Origin: Bacillus sp. MYb209 | Lineage (GTDB): Bacteria > Bacillota > Bacilli > Bacillales > Bacillaceae_G | Direction: 5' to 3' | Assembly: GCF_002975175.1 (NCBI RefSeq) | Contig: NZ_PCNZ01000013.1 | Location: forward strand, 1 to 64,000 | DNA length: 64,000 nucleotides | Part shown: in pieces, positions 52,829-61,704 of the stretch | How positions within the stretch are numbered: position 1 is the stretch's first letter | Layout: the number at the start of each line of letters is the position of its first letter | Program-made: the position numbers and the translations under genes | The notes under the pieces: generated by a model | Database searches by the model: none | The model's input: only the letters and a program-made list of their open reading frames with translations | Told to the model about the DNA's origin: nothing

Positions 52829-53362
52829 GTGGATGAATTAACAGTAGAGATGTTTGAAATAGAAGATAAGGAGGACTTTATCGATGAAATAATGAACAAG
52901 TATGGGCAGGAAATCTTACAACTTGTTTATTCATATGTGAATAATAAAGAGGTCGCTGAGGATTTAACGCAAGATATATTTGTTAAATGTTATAAATCTC
53001 TTCATACATACAAAGGGAAATCAAATGTAAAAACGTGGCTGTGGAGAATTGCCATTAATCATTGTAAGGACTATATAAAAAGTTGGTATAACAAAAAGGT
53101 AATCGTTACAGAGGTTGAATCTACGTATATTGGGATTCAACATGATAGTGTTGAACAAACTGTTATTCAAAATGCAGAGGACCGTAGGCTGGCTTCTGCA
53201 GTAATGAATTTACCGATAAAATATCGAGAAGTCATTTATCTATTTTATTATGAAGAATTACCAATTAAAGATATTGCTATTGTAATAGAAATGAAGGAAA
53301 ACACGATAAAAACAAGACTGAAAAGAGCTAAGGAACTATTGAAGAAAGGATTGGAGGAATAA
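52829..53362 (+). CDS. ECF-type RNA polymerase sigma factor
   Basis: A 177-residue sigma-70-family factor: region 2 with YSYVNNKEVAEDLTQDIFVK and VKTWLWRIAINHCKDYIKS, region 4 with LPIKYREVIYLFYYEELPIK and ENTIKTRLKRAKELLKK. AAGGAGG stands 7 bp before the GTG start. It heads a three-gene operon with a PadR regulator and a SEDS protein, without a recognisable membrane anti-sigma factor. Which ECF subgroup it belongs to is not clear. Confidence 0.88.
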   Translation: MDELTVEMFEIEDKEDFIDEIMNKYGQEILQLVYSYVNNKEVAEDLTQDIFVKCYKSLHTYKGKSNVKTWLWRIAINHCKDYIKSWYNKKVIVTEVESTYIGIQHDSVEQTVIQNAEDRRLASAVMNLPIKYREVIYLFYYEELPIKDIAIVIEMKENTIKTRLKRAKELLKKGLEE

Positions 53363-53366
53363 TCAA

Positions 53367-53774
53367 ATGGAAGATCGATTAAAAGGTCTACGGAAATCAA
53401 TGGAAAATACAACTTTTAAACATTTGAGTTTTTCCGATCAGCATCGGAAGCAGGTGCGTGAAAAAATCAATCAATCACACGAAAAGGAAGAAGACATCTC
53501 TTTAGCAGTTTTACAACTTCTCATGAATGAAAAAACAGGGTACGAACTAATGCAGCTACTTCGGGGGAGAGGGATTCAAAAATTCGAAGGAAATGAAGGT
53601 TTTTTATACACCGTATTACATCGATTGGAACAGAATCGTTTTATCCAATCAAGTTGGGATCATTCAGGAGCTAAATATTATCAATTAAATGATAAGGGAA
53701 GAAAGATGCTACGAAAGGCAGAAAAAAATTCTACAAAAGCACGATTTATATTAAAAGGATTAGTACAGGAGTGA
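53367..53774 (+). CDS. PadR-like winged-helix regulator with an N-terminal extension
   Basis: A 135-residue protein. About 40 N-terminal residues (MEDRLKGLRKSMENTTFKHL and SFSDQHRKQVREKI) look like the cytosolic start of some Bacillus anti-sigma factors; the rest is a PadR winged helix (SLAVLQLLMNEKTGYELMQL, GFLYTVLHRLEQNRFIQSSW, KYYQLNDKGRKMLR). It begins 4 bp behind the sigma-factor gene. It could both bind DNA and restrain the sigma factor; the second part is inference. Confidence 0.75.
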   Translation: MEDRLKGLRKSMENTTFKHLSFSDQHRKQVREKINQSHEKEEDISLAVLQLLMNEKTGYELMQLLRGRGIQKFEGNEGFLYTVLHRLEQNRFIQSSWDHSGAKYYQLNDKGRKMLRKAEKNSTKARFILKGLVQE

Positions 53775-53781
53775 GGCGGAA

Positions 53782-55053
53782 TTGAATAAAAAAGGGGAGC
53801 GTTTTTTAACGGAAGTTACCAATCATATTAAATCAAAAGAAGCAAAGAGCTTTGTGACAACTGAACTAGATTTTCACTTAAAACAGGCGAAGAATACGTG
53901 GATAGAAAAAGGGTTAAGTGAGGAAGTTGCTGAAAATAAGGCTGTTGAACAAATGGGAAGTCCGATCAAACTTGGCAGGGAACTTAACAAACTTCATAAG
54001 CCAAAGGTTGATTGGTTCCTTATTATTTTATTGGTGACTGCTATGGGATTAGGTTTTCTGCCAGTTATAGCTTTTGGACATACGAATGATTTACTAATGA
54101 ATAAGATAATATTTGTTATTCTCGGCGTTGCAGCAGCTTTTGGGATGATGCTGCTTGATTATCGGAAGTTAGAGAGAATGGGATGGCTGTTTTATACAAT
54201 CGGAGTACTCATCCTGTTAATGCTATACTGTTTTCCAAACGCTTCGATGGCTGGAGAACCGTTAATAAACATTGGTCCCATTGCAATTGACTGTTTAATG
54301 TCAGTGCCGTTCTTTTTTCTAGCTTGGTCTTCTTTTTTCAATAATAGTAGGATAAAGGTTATGCATCTTGTGGTTTTGTATTTATTTTCTTTGTGTTTAT
54401 TCTTAACTGTAGCAACTCTTTCAACGGTTTTTATCTATATCACGATGGTATTCGTTATGCTTTGGTGGAGTAATTTAGGAAAGAAAAAGGCATTGATTAT
54501 TACAATTGTACCAATTTGTTTATTGATTATAAGGGTATCTTTTTCCTGGTCCTCAGTAAAAGGATATCATTTGGATAGATTTTTAGGGTATTTAAACCCA
54601 GAGCGTGATGCAGGGGGCGCAGGGTTTATGTATGTACGTTTAAAAGAGGTAATGTCGTCAGCAGGTTGGTTTGGTACATCTGGGGATACAAAGTTCATCC
54701 CTGCTCCAGATACTGATTTTGTATTTGCAAGTTTGACTTACTATTATGGATATGTGCTGGCGCTAATCCTTGTCTTCATTCTTTCTCTTTTTGTAGCAAG
54801 GTTAATGTTCATATCTTATAAAATAAATGATCGGTATGGTAAATTGCTTCTCGTCGGTGGGATGACTCTTTTTGTAGTCCAGTTCATTTATAACGTTGGA
54901 ATGATATTAGGCTTATTGCCGATTGCTTCTATAGCATTGCCTTTTATTAGTTATGGATTAACGCCAACTTTATTTCATGCGCTATTAATGGGGATCGTGC
55001 TGAGTGTATATCGACGTAAAGATATGTCATTTAGAATGAAGAAAACACCTTGA
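53782..55053 (+). CDS. SEDS-family (FtsW/RodA/SpoVE-like) protein with N-terminal HAAS-like domain
   Basis: A 423-residue membrane protein. Residues 1-75 are a soluble helical domain (LTEVTNHIKSKEAKSFVTTE, NKAVEQMGSPIKLGRELNKL) of the type found next to PadR genes (HAAS/DUF1700-like). Then about ten membrane helices with the SEDS landmarks, among them PDTDFVFASLTYYYG, which holds the catalytic-type Asp, and FISYGLTPTLFHALLMG near the end. SEDS proteins polymerise glycan strands. Start is TTG 53782 after GAGGCGGA. A fusion of HAAS and SEDS behind PadR suggests membrane-derived feedback on the regulator. Confidence 0.8.
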   Translation: MNKKGERFLTEVTNHIKSKEAKSFVTTELDFHLKQAKNTWIEKGLSEEVAENKAVEQMGSPIKLGRELNKLHKPKVDWFLIILLVTAMGLGFLPVIAFGHTNDLLMNKIIFVILGVAAAFGMMLLDYRKLERMGWLFYTIGVLILLMLYCFPNASMAGEPLINIGPIAIDCLMSVPFFFLAWSSFFNNSRIKVMHLVVLYLFSLCLFLTVATLSTVFIYITMVFVMLWWSNLGKKKALIITIVPICLLIIRVSFSWSSVKGYHLDRFLGYLNPERDAGGAGFMYVRLKEVMSSAGWFGTSGDTKFIPAPDTDFVFASLTYYYGYVLALILVFILSLFVARLMFISYKINDRYGKLLLVGGMTLFVVQFIYNVGMILGLLPIASIALPFISYGLTPTLFHALLMGIVLSVYRRKDMSFRMKKTP

Positions 55054-55073
55054 TGATTATCGAGGTGTTTTTG
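55042..55073 (+). terminator. Terminator of the sigma-PadR-SEDS operon
   Basis: AAAACACCTTGATG-ATTA-TCGAGGTGTTTTT, overlapping the last codons of the SEDS gene. Confidence 0.85.
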
Positions 55074-55212
55074 TTGCTTAACAGGATATAAATATGAAAG
55101 GTATAATAAGTATTATTATAACGTTTGAAAAATGCAGTAGTGTTGGAGTTGAAATGAATCAGCTTATTAATTTGCTTTTACTAGATAGGATTAATTTAAA
55201 GAGGTGAATGGA

Positions 55213-55551
55213 ATGAATACTAATGTTCAAAAAGAGTTAAATCAATTAATAGATAAAATGACTTCTTCTCTTTTTGATGTTAATAAAATTATTTTATTTG
55301 GGTCTCATGCTTACGGTACACCTAATGAGGATAGTGATTTTGATTTATGTGTAGTGGTTGATGGTATTGGTAAAAGAAAAAGAGAAGCCTTAAAGGAATT
55401 GAATTTAAGTATATTTGATGTAATGAAAACGCCAGTCGATTTACTTGTTTACGGTTCTGAAGAATTTAATGAGCGCTCTGGTAACCCTGTAACGATGGAA
55501 TACAAGATTGCTGAAGAAGGTAAGGTATTGTATACAAAAGAAACACCTTGA
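55213..55551 (+). CDS. Minimal nucleotidyltransferase (MNT-type)
   Basis: A 112-residue protein with the polymerase-beta-like motif ILFGSHAYGTPNEDSDFDLC (GS...G..SDxDL) and a third acidic residue in TPVDLLVYG. MNT proteins commonly pair with HEPN toxins and AMPylate them; no HEPN gene is beside this one, so it is a solitary copy. I use ATG 55213 with GAGGTG upstream; a GTG at 55204 is possible. Confidence 0.82.
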   Translation: MNTNVQKELNQLIDKMTSSLFDVNKIILFGSHAYGTPNEDSDFDLCVVVDGIGKRKREALKELNLSIFDVMKTPVDLLVYGSEEFNERSGNPVTMEYKIAEEGKVLYTKETP

Positions 55552-55570
55552 TAAAAAATCAAGGTGTCTT
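55540..55570. terminator. Bidirectional terminator between the nucleotidyltransferase gene and helD
   Basis: ACACCTTGAT/ATCAAGGTGT, A5 loop; overlaps both stop codons. Confidence 0.8.
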
Positions 55571-57895
55571 AGTTATTAACTTGAAACTTTCCAAATCAGC
55601 CCCCATCACAAAAGGACTCACATCCCCAACACTATAAAGCTGCAACTCATGCATTGCGCGCGTACAAGCAGTGTAGAACAATCTACGAACGCTTTCATCG
55701 CTGTATACCTCTTTAGAAGCATCGTAAATAATAACAGCATCAAATTCGATACCCTTCGCTAAATAAGCAGGGATAACGACAATGCCTTGCTCATACTCGG
55801 CTGAGTTACTTTTCACAAGTTTAATATTCTCGATATGACTGAGTGCTTCGTATGCAGCGGCACTTTCAGCTGCGGATTTACATATAATTGCGATCGTATT
55901 GTGCTGTTGTTTTTGTAGTTCTGCAACTTTGGAAGTGATACGATCATGCAGTTCACTGTAATCAGAAACTCTAGTCACTGTAGGTTTCTCGCCGTCGCGT
56001 TCAAAGGCGTTAATGTTCTTTCCTTCAGGTACGAGATCACGTGTGAATTCAATAATCGGTTTTGTTGAGCGATAGCTACGAGTTAAGTTGATGCCGTTTG
56101 TTTCATCAGGCCCGTATAAGCTAGCAAGTGTATGGAAATCAACTGTTTCACTAGCATGGGCGAATATTGCTTGGTTAAAGTCTCCGAGCACAGTCATTTT
56201 TGCGGCAGGGAATAAGCGTTTTAAAAACTCGAACTGAAACGGAGAATAATCTTGCGCTTCATCTACGAGTACGTGTTTAATTGATCTGTTTGTTTGGAAG
56301 CCTTCAATTAATTCTTTTAAAAGTAAAAATGGAGTCGCATCCTCGTAATGTAGCTTTCCTTCATCTAACATGTTTAAAGTTAGTGAACAAATGTCGTCCC
56401 ATTCTTTAGGTTTTTCACCAGTAACCCATGATGAATCTGTGAAGAGCTGTTTATATATTCCTGTGAAATTGATGAAACGTAGCGTTTGAACGCCTTTACG
56501 CAGCGGTTTTAACTTTTTACGGATAATCATACGGCTAAGTACTTTATTTTCACTTTCGTAATCGTCAAATGAGTTTTCTGCAAACTCTCCTTTTTTCTGT
56601 AAGTAATTATAAGCTTTTTGATATTCATCTTTACTAAGCAGTTCAATTTCTTCTTGCACCCAAGGTTTCGTCCGTTCGCTTTTTTCAAGTTCATCTATTT
56701 GTTTATTTAGCCACTCCGTTAACTTCTCAATTCGATTATGGAAGCGGAGGGAGGGATCGGTATTGTAAAATTGTTCTGTAATTTGTTTAGCAGAGGCAAT
56801 TGGTTTTCCTCTAAATTTCATTCCTCTAAACAACATACCGGACGATTCTAGAGATTGTCTGTACATCCTAATTGTCTCGAAAAATTGGGTGGATGCTTTA
56901 AATCGAATGCTCGCATTTCGAGTTTTATAGGCAGGGCTATTCGTTTCAGTTAGCATATATTCTAATTGCTCATAAGGGTCTTCAACGTCAAATGACTTGC
57001 TTAGTCTATGGTTTAAATATTCCTGGAAGGTAACTTGCTGCATATTCTCTTCACCGAGTTCTGGCAATACGTTAGATACGTAGCTGTTGAACATGGAGTT
57101 AGGGGAGAAGAGAATGATTTGATCTGCTTTTAGCCATTCGCGATATTTATATAGTAAGTAGGCGATTCGCTGCAGAGCAGCTGATGTTTTACCGCTACCA
57201 GCAGCTCCTTGAACGATAAGTAGTCGCCCTTCATCGTGACGGATAATTTCATTTTGCTCGCGCTGGATAGTAGCAACAATACTTTGCATATGTTTGTTTG
57301 TACCTTTTCCGAGCGCTTGTTGCAGGATCTCATCTCCAATTGTAAGGCTCGTATCGAACATGGAGTCAATCTCGCCATTTTGAATAATATATTGTAATTT
57401 TTTCTCCACATTGCCGCGGATTACGCCTCCTGGTGTACTGTACTCAGCTGGTCCTGGTGGATAATCGTAGTAGACACTTGAAATGGGTGCGCGCCAATCG
57501 TATATAAGAAAGTTTTCTCCGCTTGCATCGGTAAGGGTAGCCACCCCGATATAAATTTGTTCTGCATCAACTTCTCCTTCTTCTTTGAAATCGATTCGTC
57601 CGAAGTAAGGTGCTTTATGCATACGGCGTAGTGCGGCAAGTCGATTAAAGGTGTGCTTATGGGTAATTTGTGTTACGGCTAGTGACTGAGCTTGTTGTCT
57701 TAAGTTGATAACTGTTTCAAGATAATCGTCAAAAGTATCAGTATTAACTTTTACATCATCCCAGAAGTGTTTGCGAATGTTGATTACTTCTGCCCGGCGT
57801 CTGCCAGTTTCGCTTTCCAGTTTATCAATTTGCTCCGTAATCGTTTCTATTACGGTATCCAATCGTTTTTGCTCTAAATCAAGTTTTTTGTTCAT
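55559..57895 (-). CDS. helD: HelD, UvrD-like motor that recycles RNA polymerase
   Basis: A 778-residue superfamily 1 helicase-like ATPase. The N-terminal coiled coil (to about residue 100) reaches into RNA polymerase; Walker A is GAAGSGKTSAALQRIAYLL, Walker B region HVLVDEAQDYSPFQ, and the C-terminal helicase motifs (RSYRSTKPI, FYTACTRAMHELQLYS) are present. HelD removes stalled RNA polymerase from DNA. AAAGGAG precedes ATG 57895. Full length. Confidence 0.93.
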   Translation of the reverse strand: MNKKLDLEQKRLDTVIETITEQIDKLESETGRRRAEVINIRKHFWDDVKVNTDTFDDYLETVINLRQQAQSLAVTQITHKHTFNRLAALRRMHKAPYFGRIDFKEEGEVDAEQIYIGVATLTDASGENFLIYDWRAPISSVYYDYPPGPAEYSTPGGVIRGNVEKKLQYIIQNGEIDSMFDTSLTIGDEILQQALGKGTNKHMQSIVATIQREQNEIIRHDEGRLLIVQGAAGSGKTSAALQRIAYLLYKYREWLKADQIILFSPNSMFNSYVSNVLPELGEENMQQVTFQEYLNHRLSKSFDVEDPYEQLEYMLTETNSPAYKTRNASIRFKASTQFFETIRMYRQSLESSGMLFRGMKFRGKPIASAKQITEQFYNTDPSLRFHNRIEKLTEWLNKQIDELEKSERTKPWVQEEIELLSKDEYQKAYNYLQKKGEFAENSFDDYESENKVLSRMIIRKKLKPLRKGVQTLRFINFTGIYKQLFTDSSWVTGEKPKEWDDICSLTLNMLDEGKLHYEDATPFLLLKELIEGFQTNRSIKHVLVDEAQDYSPFQFEFLKRLFPAAKMTVLGDFNQAIFAHASETVDFHTLASLYGPDETNGINLTRSYRSTKPIIEFTRDLVPEGKNINAFERDGEKPTVTRVSDYSELHDRITSKVAELQKQQHNTIAIICKSAAESAAAYEALSHIENIKLVKSNSAEYEQGIVVIPAYLAKGIEFDAVIIYDASKEVYSDESVRRLFYTACTRAMHELQLYSVGDVSPFVMGADLESFKLITKTP

Positions 57896-57929
57896 ACGTA
57901 AGCACTCCTTTAAAAGTGAAAAATAGAGG

Positions 57930-57958
57930 TTGACTGAAGATGTGTTTTGGTGTATAAT
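57930..57958 (+). promoter_or_regulatory. Sigma-A promoter for a candidate small RNA
   Basis: TTGACT (57930-57935), exactly 17 bp, TATAAT (57953-57958). No plus-strand gene follows before a terminator. Confidence 0.65.
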
Positions 57959-57964
57959 TAAGAT

Positions 57965-58088
57965 GCGGATAAATACATTCTATTGTTTTTGATGAGCGTT
58001 TCTGTACTAATTTAACATAGTTTTTTAATTTAATCAATGATAATGAGATAAACCTTGGTTTCGTTCTGCGCGAATCAAGGTTTTTTTG
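57965..58088 (+). ncRNA. Candidate small RNA, about 124 nt, between helD and prsA
   Basis: A near-consensus promoter lies just upstream and the transcript would end at a hairpin AAACCTTG...CAAGGTTTTTTT (58050-58088). Inside are only very short frames without ribosome sites. The locus is free of plus-strand genes. Role unknown; start at 57965 is estimated from the -10 box. Confidence 0.5.
58050..58088 (+). terminator. Terminator of the candidate small RNA
   Basis: AAACCTTG/CAAGGTTT with inner TTCG...CGAA pairing and seven T. Confidence 0.75.
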
Positions 58089-58148
58089 TGTTGAATGGAG
58101 TAAGGCGGGGGAGTATATCGATTTATCGGCAAAAAAACTACTACAAAA

Positions 58149-58180
58149 TAAAAAAGCTTGGGATATTCCCAAGCTTTTTT
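58149..58180 (-). terminator. Terminator of prsA
   Basis: AAAAAAGCTTGGGA-TAT-TCCCAAGCTTTTTT, perfect 14-bp arms, 8 bp past the prsA stop; works on both strands. Confidence 0.9.
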
Positions 58181-58187
58181 CACTTCA

Positions 58188-59051
58188 TTATTTCTTTTCG
58201 TCTTTTTTAGCGTCAGCTTTTGGCTCTTCGAAAAGATTTTTTAAATCTTTATCGTCAACTTTTACGTCAGCTTTTTTGATTTCTTTCATCATAAGATCGT
58301 TCATAAATTGAGCATCTTGTGATTTCTTTTGAACAAGGTCTTTTTTGATGTCGCCTTTTACTTCATCAAATGGTTTTTGTTCTTTAATATCTGTTACTTT
58401 AATGATGTGGTAACCGAATTGTGATTTTACAGGTTCGCTTACTTCATCTTTCTTCATTTTATAAGCAGCATCTTCGAATTCTTTAACCATTTTACCAGCT
58501 GTAAAGTAGCCAAGGTCTCCGCCTTTTTCTTTTGAACCAGTATCTTCAGAGTATTGTTTCGCTAAATCTTCGAAAGATTTACCTTGTCCAAGCTCTTCTT
58601 TAACCTTTTTCGCAGTAGCTTCATCTTTTACAAGAATGTGGCTTGCTTTAATTTCAGGCTTGTAGTTTTCTTTTAGTTCTTTATCAGTAATTGTTTTTTC
58701 AATCGCTTGTTCTTGAGCTAATGAAGCGCGAACGCCATTTTTAACTGTTTCTTCTTTAAGACCTTGTTGTTTCATTAGTGTATCGAATTGGTCACCGACT
58801 TGCTTTTTCATTTCATCGTACTTTTTGTCTACTTCTTTGTCATCGACTTTGTAGTTTTTAATAAGTACTTTTTCCATAACCATGTTATTTAGTACTTGTT
58901 TACCAGCTGTTTGTTTCATTTGAGTGTAGAACTCTTCTTTTGTAATGTCACCAGCTTTAGATGTAACAATTTTGTCTGATGATGATGATGTTCCACATGC
59001 TGATAATGCGATTACACTTGTAGCGGCTAAGGCAAGCATAGCTTTCTTCAT
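58188..59051 (-). CDS. prsA: PrsA, extracytoplasmic peptidyl-prolyl isomerase lipoprotein
   Basis: A 287-residue foldase anchored outside the membrane through the lipobox LSAC (Cys about 19). The parvulin domain runs from about residue 133 ([50 protein letters not shown]), flanked by helical chaperone parts and a Lys-rich tail. It helps exported proteins and PBPs fold. The B. cereus group has several PrsA paralogues; this is the one in the yha-hit-ecs neighbourhood. Confidence 0.95.
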   Translation of the reverse strand: MKKAMLALAATSVIALSACGTSSSSDKIVTSKAGDITKEEFYTQMKQTAGKQVLNNMVMEKVLIKNYKVDDKEVDKKYDEMKKQVGDQFDTLMKQQGLKEETVKNGVRASLAQEQAIEKTITDKELKENYKPEIKASHILVKDEATAKKVKEELGQGKSFEDLAKQYSEDTGSKEKGGDLGYFTAGKMVKEFEDAAYKMKKDEVSEPVKSQFGYHIIKVTDIKEQKPFDEVKGDIKKDLVQKKSQDAQFMNDLMMKEIKKADVKVDDKDLKNLFEEPKADAKKDEKK

Positions 59052-59305
59052 TCAATAAACACTCCTACTATTATGTATTTTTAATTTATCCCGTACAAAT
59101 GAAGAAACGCCTTATGATAGGTTATTTTCGTTCATAAGAACCTGATTAAGTCTCACTGATGTCTTTGCTTTTTTAATATGTAAAAGCACGCTTAACAGGG
59201 CTTACCGAGGCTTTAGGATAAAGTTTAGATGCGTGTCGTTTATTTCATAGTATAAGCAATATGTACAAAATTTAATATATCATATTTCGACGGGTTTTCC
59301 TATTG

Positions 59306-59433
59306 ATAAAGTGAAACTTTAATCCTTTGGGTGAAGTGTCCCAAAGGATTATTAGTTGAACGAATCGGGCATTAACGGGCAGTTTCATTAGGTTTTACTT
59401 CATTTTGCCTACTGCCCGTTAATGCGGGATAAA
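59306..59433 (-). repeat. bcr1-like repeat, short form, with a changed stem
   Basis: A 128-bp unit between ATAAA copies (59306-59310 and 59429-59433), with GTGAAACTTTAAT, GAATCGGGC, GGGCAGT and CTGCCCGTTAATGCGGG. The first stem is AATCCTTTGGG/CCCAAAGGATT in place of AATCAGTGGGG/CCCCACTGATT, so both arms changed together. Confidence 0.75.
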
Positions 59434-59519
59434 GAAATTTTAACCAGTTTGTGTCAGATTTTGAAAGGGTACCATATTGGGCGCATGTCGCATATACAGA
59501 AAATAGGAGGGGATGGGGG

Positions 59520-59591
59520 ATGAATTCAAAACTTATTTTATTACTTGTACTGTTTATTTTATTAGTTATAGTAGGTATAATTTGCTTATAG
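59520..59591 (+). CDS. Minimal YjcZ-like hydrophobic peptide
   Basis: AGGAGGGG stands 6 bp before an ATG that opens a 23-codon frame: MNSKLI then LLLVLFILLVIVGIICL. The core matches the hydrophobic helix of the YjcZ proteins but the glycine-rich head is missing. A hairpin terminator follows at 59602. Probably a sporulation-linked membrane peptide. Confidence 0.65.
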   Translation: MNSKLILLLVLFILLVIVGIICL

Positions 59592-59601
59592 AGGAAAAAA
59601 A

Positions 59602-59626
59602 TGAGGAAGGGGCTTTCCTTCCTCAC
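59602..59626. terminator. Bidirectional terminator GAGGAAGG/CCTTCCTC
   Basis: Eight-bp stem with 6-nt loop between the minimal YjcZ-like gene and the facing small membrane gene. Confidence 0.6.
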
Positions 59627-59817
59627 TTTCCATGAAATATAATTTCTATATAACTAGAAATTAATAGAATGGTAATACATACATTAATAACTCGAAAGAC
59701 ACCGGGCTGGCGGCTCGCAGATATTTGTTTTCGCTCACACAGTGTATGTGTCATGAAATTCGTGTAAAATATAACAAGAAGTGCGAATGCGACAAAAACA
59801 ACGGTTATAAGAGTCAT
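59623..59817 (-). CDS. Small two-span membrane protein of unknown function
   Basis: A 64-residue protein with helices LITVVFVAFALLVIFYTNF and VINVCITILLISSYIEIIF joined by a basic loop (CERKQISASRQPGVFR). AAAAGGAGGT stands 8 bp before the ATG, good evidence of translation. Family not recognised. Confidence 0.65.
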   Translation of the reverse strand: MTLITVVFVAFALLVIFYTNFMTHTLCERKQISASRQPGVFRVINVCITILLISSYIEIIFHGK

Positions 59818-59935
59818 GAGGCGAGACCTCCTTTTGGCTAAAATACATATACTTTATATATTGTATCATACGATATTTTGTTCGTGTTACAAAATTCAGA
59901 AATAGAAGACTTTGTGTTAGGAAGCGAGGGAGAAA

Positions 59936-60271
59936 ATGGACGTTGTAAGAAGACTAGAACAAGCTGAATACTACGTAGACCTACTATTTAAAATGATTGA
60001 TGAAGAAAAGTGTCCATTTTATTCTTTAATCATAAAGAAAAAAGCTCGTAAAAAAGACATTGAACGTATAATAAAACTTTGTGAAAAGCTGAACGAACAA
60101 TATGTAGTGGAGAAAGCAGAAGGGCTGCTTTTGTTCGATGCGCTGCTAGATCAATTTGAAAAAGCGCTTCCACATCAGCTCGAAGTACACGAAACTGCGG
60201 AAGCGCTAGCAAAACAGGGCTTATTTGTGCCACTTATGAATGAATTCTTACGCATGATTGCAAAAGGATAA
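59936..60271 (+). CDS. yhaI: YhaI (DUF1878) protein
   Basis: A 111-residue helical protein with RRLEQAEYYVDLLFKMIDEE and a C-terminal LVPLMNEFLRMI-like end, matching YhaI of B. subtilis, which also lies next to hpr. Function unknown. GGGAG precedes the ATG. It converges on hpr with 5 bp between stop codons. Confidence 0.85.
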   Translation: MDVVRRLEQAEYYVDLLFKMIDEEKCPFYSLIIKKKARKKDIERIIKLCEKLNEQYVVEKAEGLLLFDALLDQFEKALPHQLEVHETAEALAKQGLFVPLMNEFLRMIAKG

Positions 60272-60276
60272 ATAGA

Positions 60277-60834
60277 TTATTTCTTAACTAATTTTTGATC
60301 GGTCTCCGTAAAGTTCTCCTCAATATTCTCTAATGATTTCTCAAAAATATCGATGAAGTCCTGTCCGTAAATATTGCGAAGGATCGCAATAAGTTCGATA
60401 TTTTCTGGGAACTTACCGTAAAAATTACGAAGTTCAAGTGCCCCATTAAAAACAGAATTATTTTCAGGGTCATACTCCTCCATTAAGCGAAGTAGTAATT
60501 CTTCCCCTTTGTCTGTAATTTCAATGTACGTATTTCGTTTATCATCTTCTTTTTTAGAGAATACAAGATAGCCGCGTTCTTCTAGCTTTTTAGAGAAGTT
60601 AAACGCCGTTGATACGTGCATAACTCCAAACTTAGCAATCTCAGAAATAGAAGCCCCTTTTAAATGATAAGCGATTGATAAAATATGATGCTCGTTAATG
60701 TTTAAATCGTAAGGTTTAATCCATTGTTGCCAATCTTTCTCTACGCATTTCCATAACGCTTTCGATAATTGAGCAATACGTTGGCTGAAAATCATCGCTT
60801 CTTTTACCGAGTAATTTTTTTCTCCACTTTTCAT
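60277..60834 (-). CDS. hpr: Hpr (ScoC), MarR-family transition-state regulator
   Basis: A 185-residue MarR-type repressor with [20 protein letters not shown], the winged helix [20 protein letters not shown] and wing [20 protein letters not shown]. In B. subtilis it represses protease and sporulation genes, so it may matter for the InhA-type protease here. Conserved next to yhaI and hit. Confidence 0.93.
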   Translation of the reverse strand: MKSGEKNYSVKEAMIFSQRIAQLSKALWKCVEKDWQQWIKPYDLNINEHHILSIAYHLKGASISEIAKFGVMHVSTAFNFSKKLEERGYLVFSKKEDDKRNTYIEITDKGEELLLRLMEEYDPENNSVFNGALELRNFYGKFPENIELIAILRNIYGQDFIDIFEKSLENIEENFTETDQKLVKK

Positions 60835-61045
60835 TTACTCACCCACTTTAACATTCTTTTTTCATTATTATCTATTATGCCAGTAAAATAAAAATTAATA
60901 AAGTCTTTTTGTGAGAATTGTGAAAATTTTTCGGAAAAACGATATTCTATACAAATCATGCATAACTATGGAAGCGTTTTATGAGTCAAGAATACATGTG
61001 TTGTCTTTACATGTTAAGGGATAACATATATTGTAAATGCATAAA
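60835..61045. other. Intergenic region upstream of hpr
   Basis: AT-rich region that must hold the hpr promoter on the minus strand. No repeat or small gene with a ribosome site was seen. Confidence 0.45.
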
Positions 61046-61078
61046 AACACGGTATATCTATGTGATATGCCGTGTCAA
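61046..61078 (-). terminator. Terminator of yhaH
   Basis: ACACGGTATATC/GATATGCCGTGT with T-run on the minus strand. Confidence 0.7.
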
Positions 61079-61133
61079 TGTCAATTCGTATGAAAAATAT
61101 TTGTTATATGCAAAAAACTAAGCAGGAATATGT

Positions 61134-61496
61134 TTACGCTTTTTCTGGAACGGCTTCTTGTAGTTTCTCAATTGACTTTTGAATGTCTAAAATTTCTTTT
61201 TCAATATGTCGTTTGTTTTGAGAAATATCTTGTTTCCAGTTAGAAAGAGTGTCATGCATATCGTCTTTTAGTTCTTGGAATACTTCTTTACCTTCTGAAG
61301 CAGTTTCAACGATTTGACGCTTTAATAACTTTGTATCAGCTGTAATATCAGCTAAAGTCTTTTTAATATCAGTCCCTTTTTCTTTCAGCTTACCGCGCAT
61401 AGCTTTACCAGAAGAAGGAGTTGAGAAAAGAACGGCTAGTCCAGCAACTGCTCCGCCGCAAAGTACACCTGTAATAAAGGATTTAGCTTTTGACAT
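61134..61496 (-). CDS. yhaH: YhaH, YtxH-domain small membrane protein
   Basis: A 120-residue protein with a short glycine-rich membrane segment (FITGVLCGGAVAGLAVLFST PSSG region, about residues 6-28) typical of YtxH/GvpP-like proteins and a long coiled coil. AAGGAGG stands 9 bp before ATG 61496, so longer starts are dropped. General-stress association in Bacillus; no biochemical role known. Confidence 0.85.
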   Translation of the reverse strand: MSKAKSFITGVLCGGAVAGLAVLFSTPSSGKAMRGKLKEKGTDIKKTLADITADTKLLKRQIVETASEGKEVFQELKDDMHDTLSNWKQDISQNKRHIEKEILDIQKSIEKLQEAVPEKA

Positions 61497-61704
61497 AAAA
61501 GGAAACCTCCTTATTTTTCGTTCGTATTCATGATGTATAAAAGTGTGCATATCTTTAAGACAAGGGGAAGAAAAGTGAGCTTTTCTCTCTTGTACATGCT
61601 ATGCACAAAAAATCATACCCCCGGCATTTTTTGTGAAGAAACAAGCCATGCAATAAATGCCAGAGGAATCGGTTTGTTATGTATTACTTCTTATTATAGT
61701 GGCA

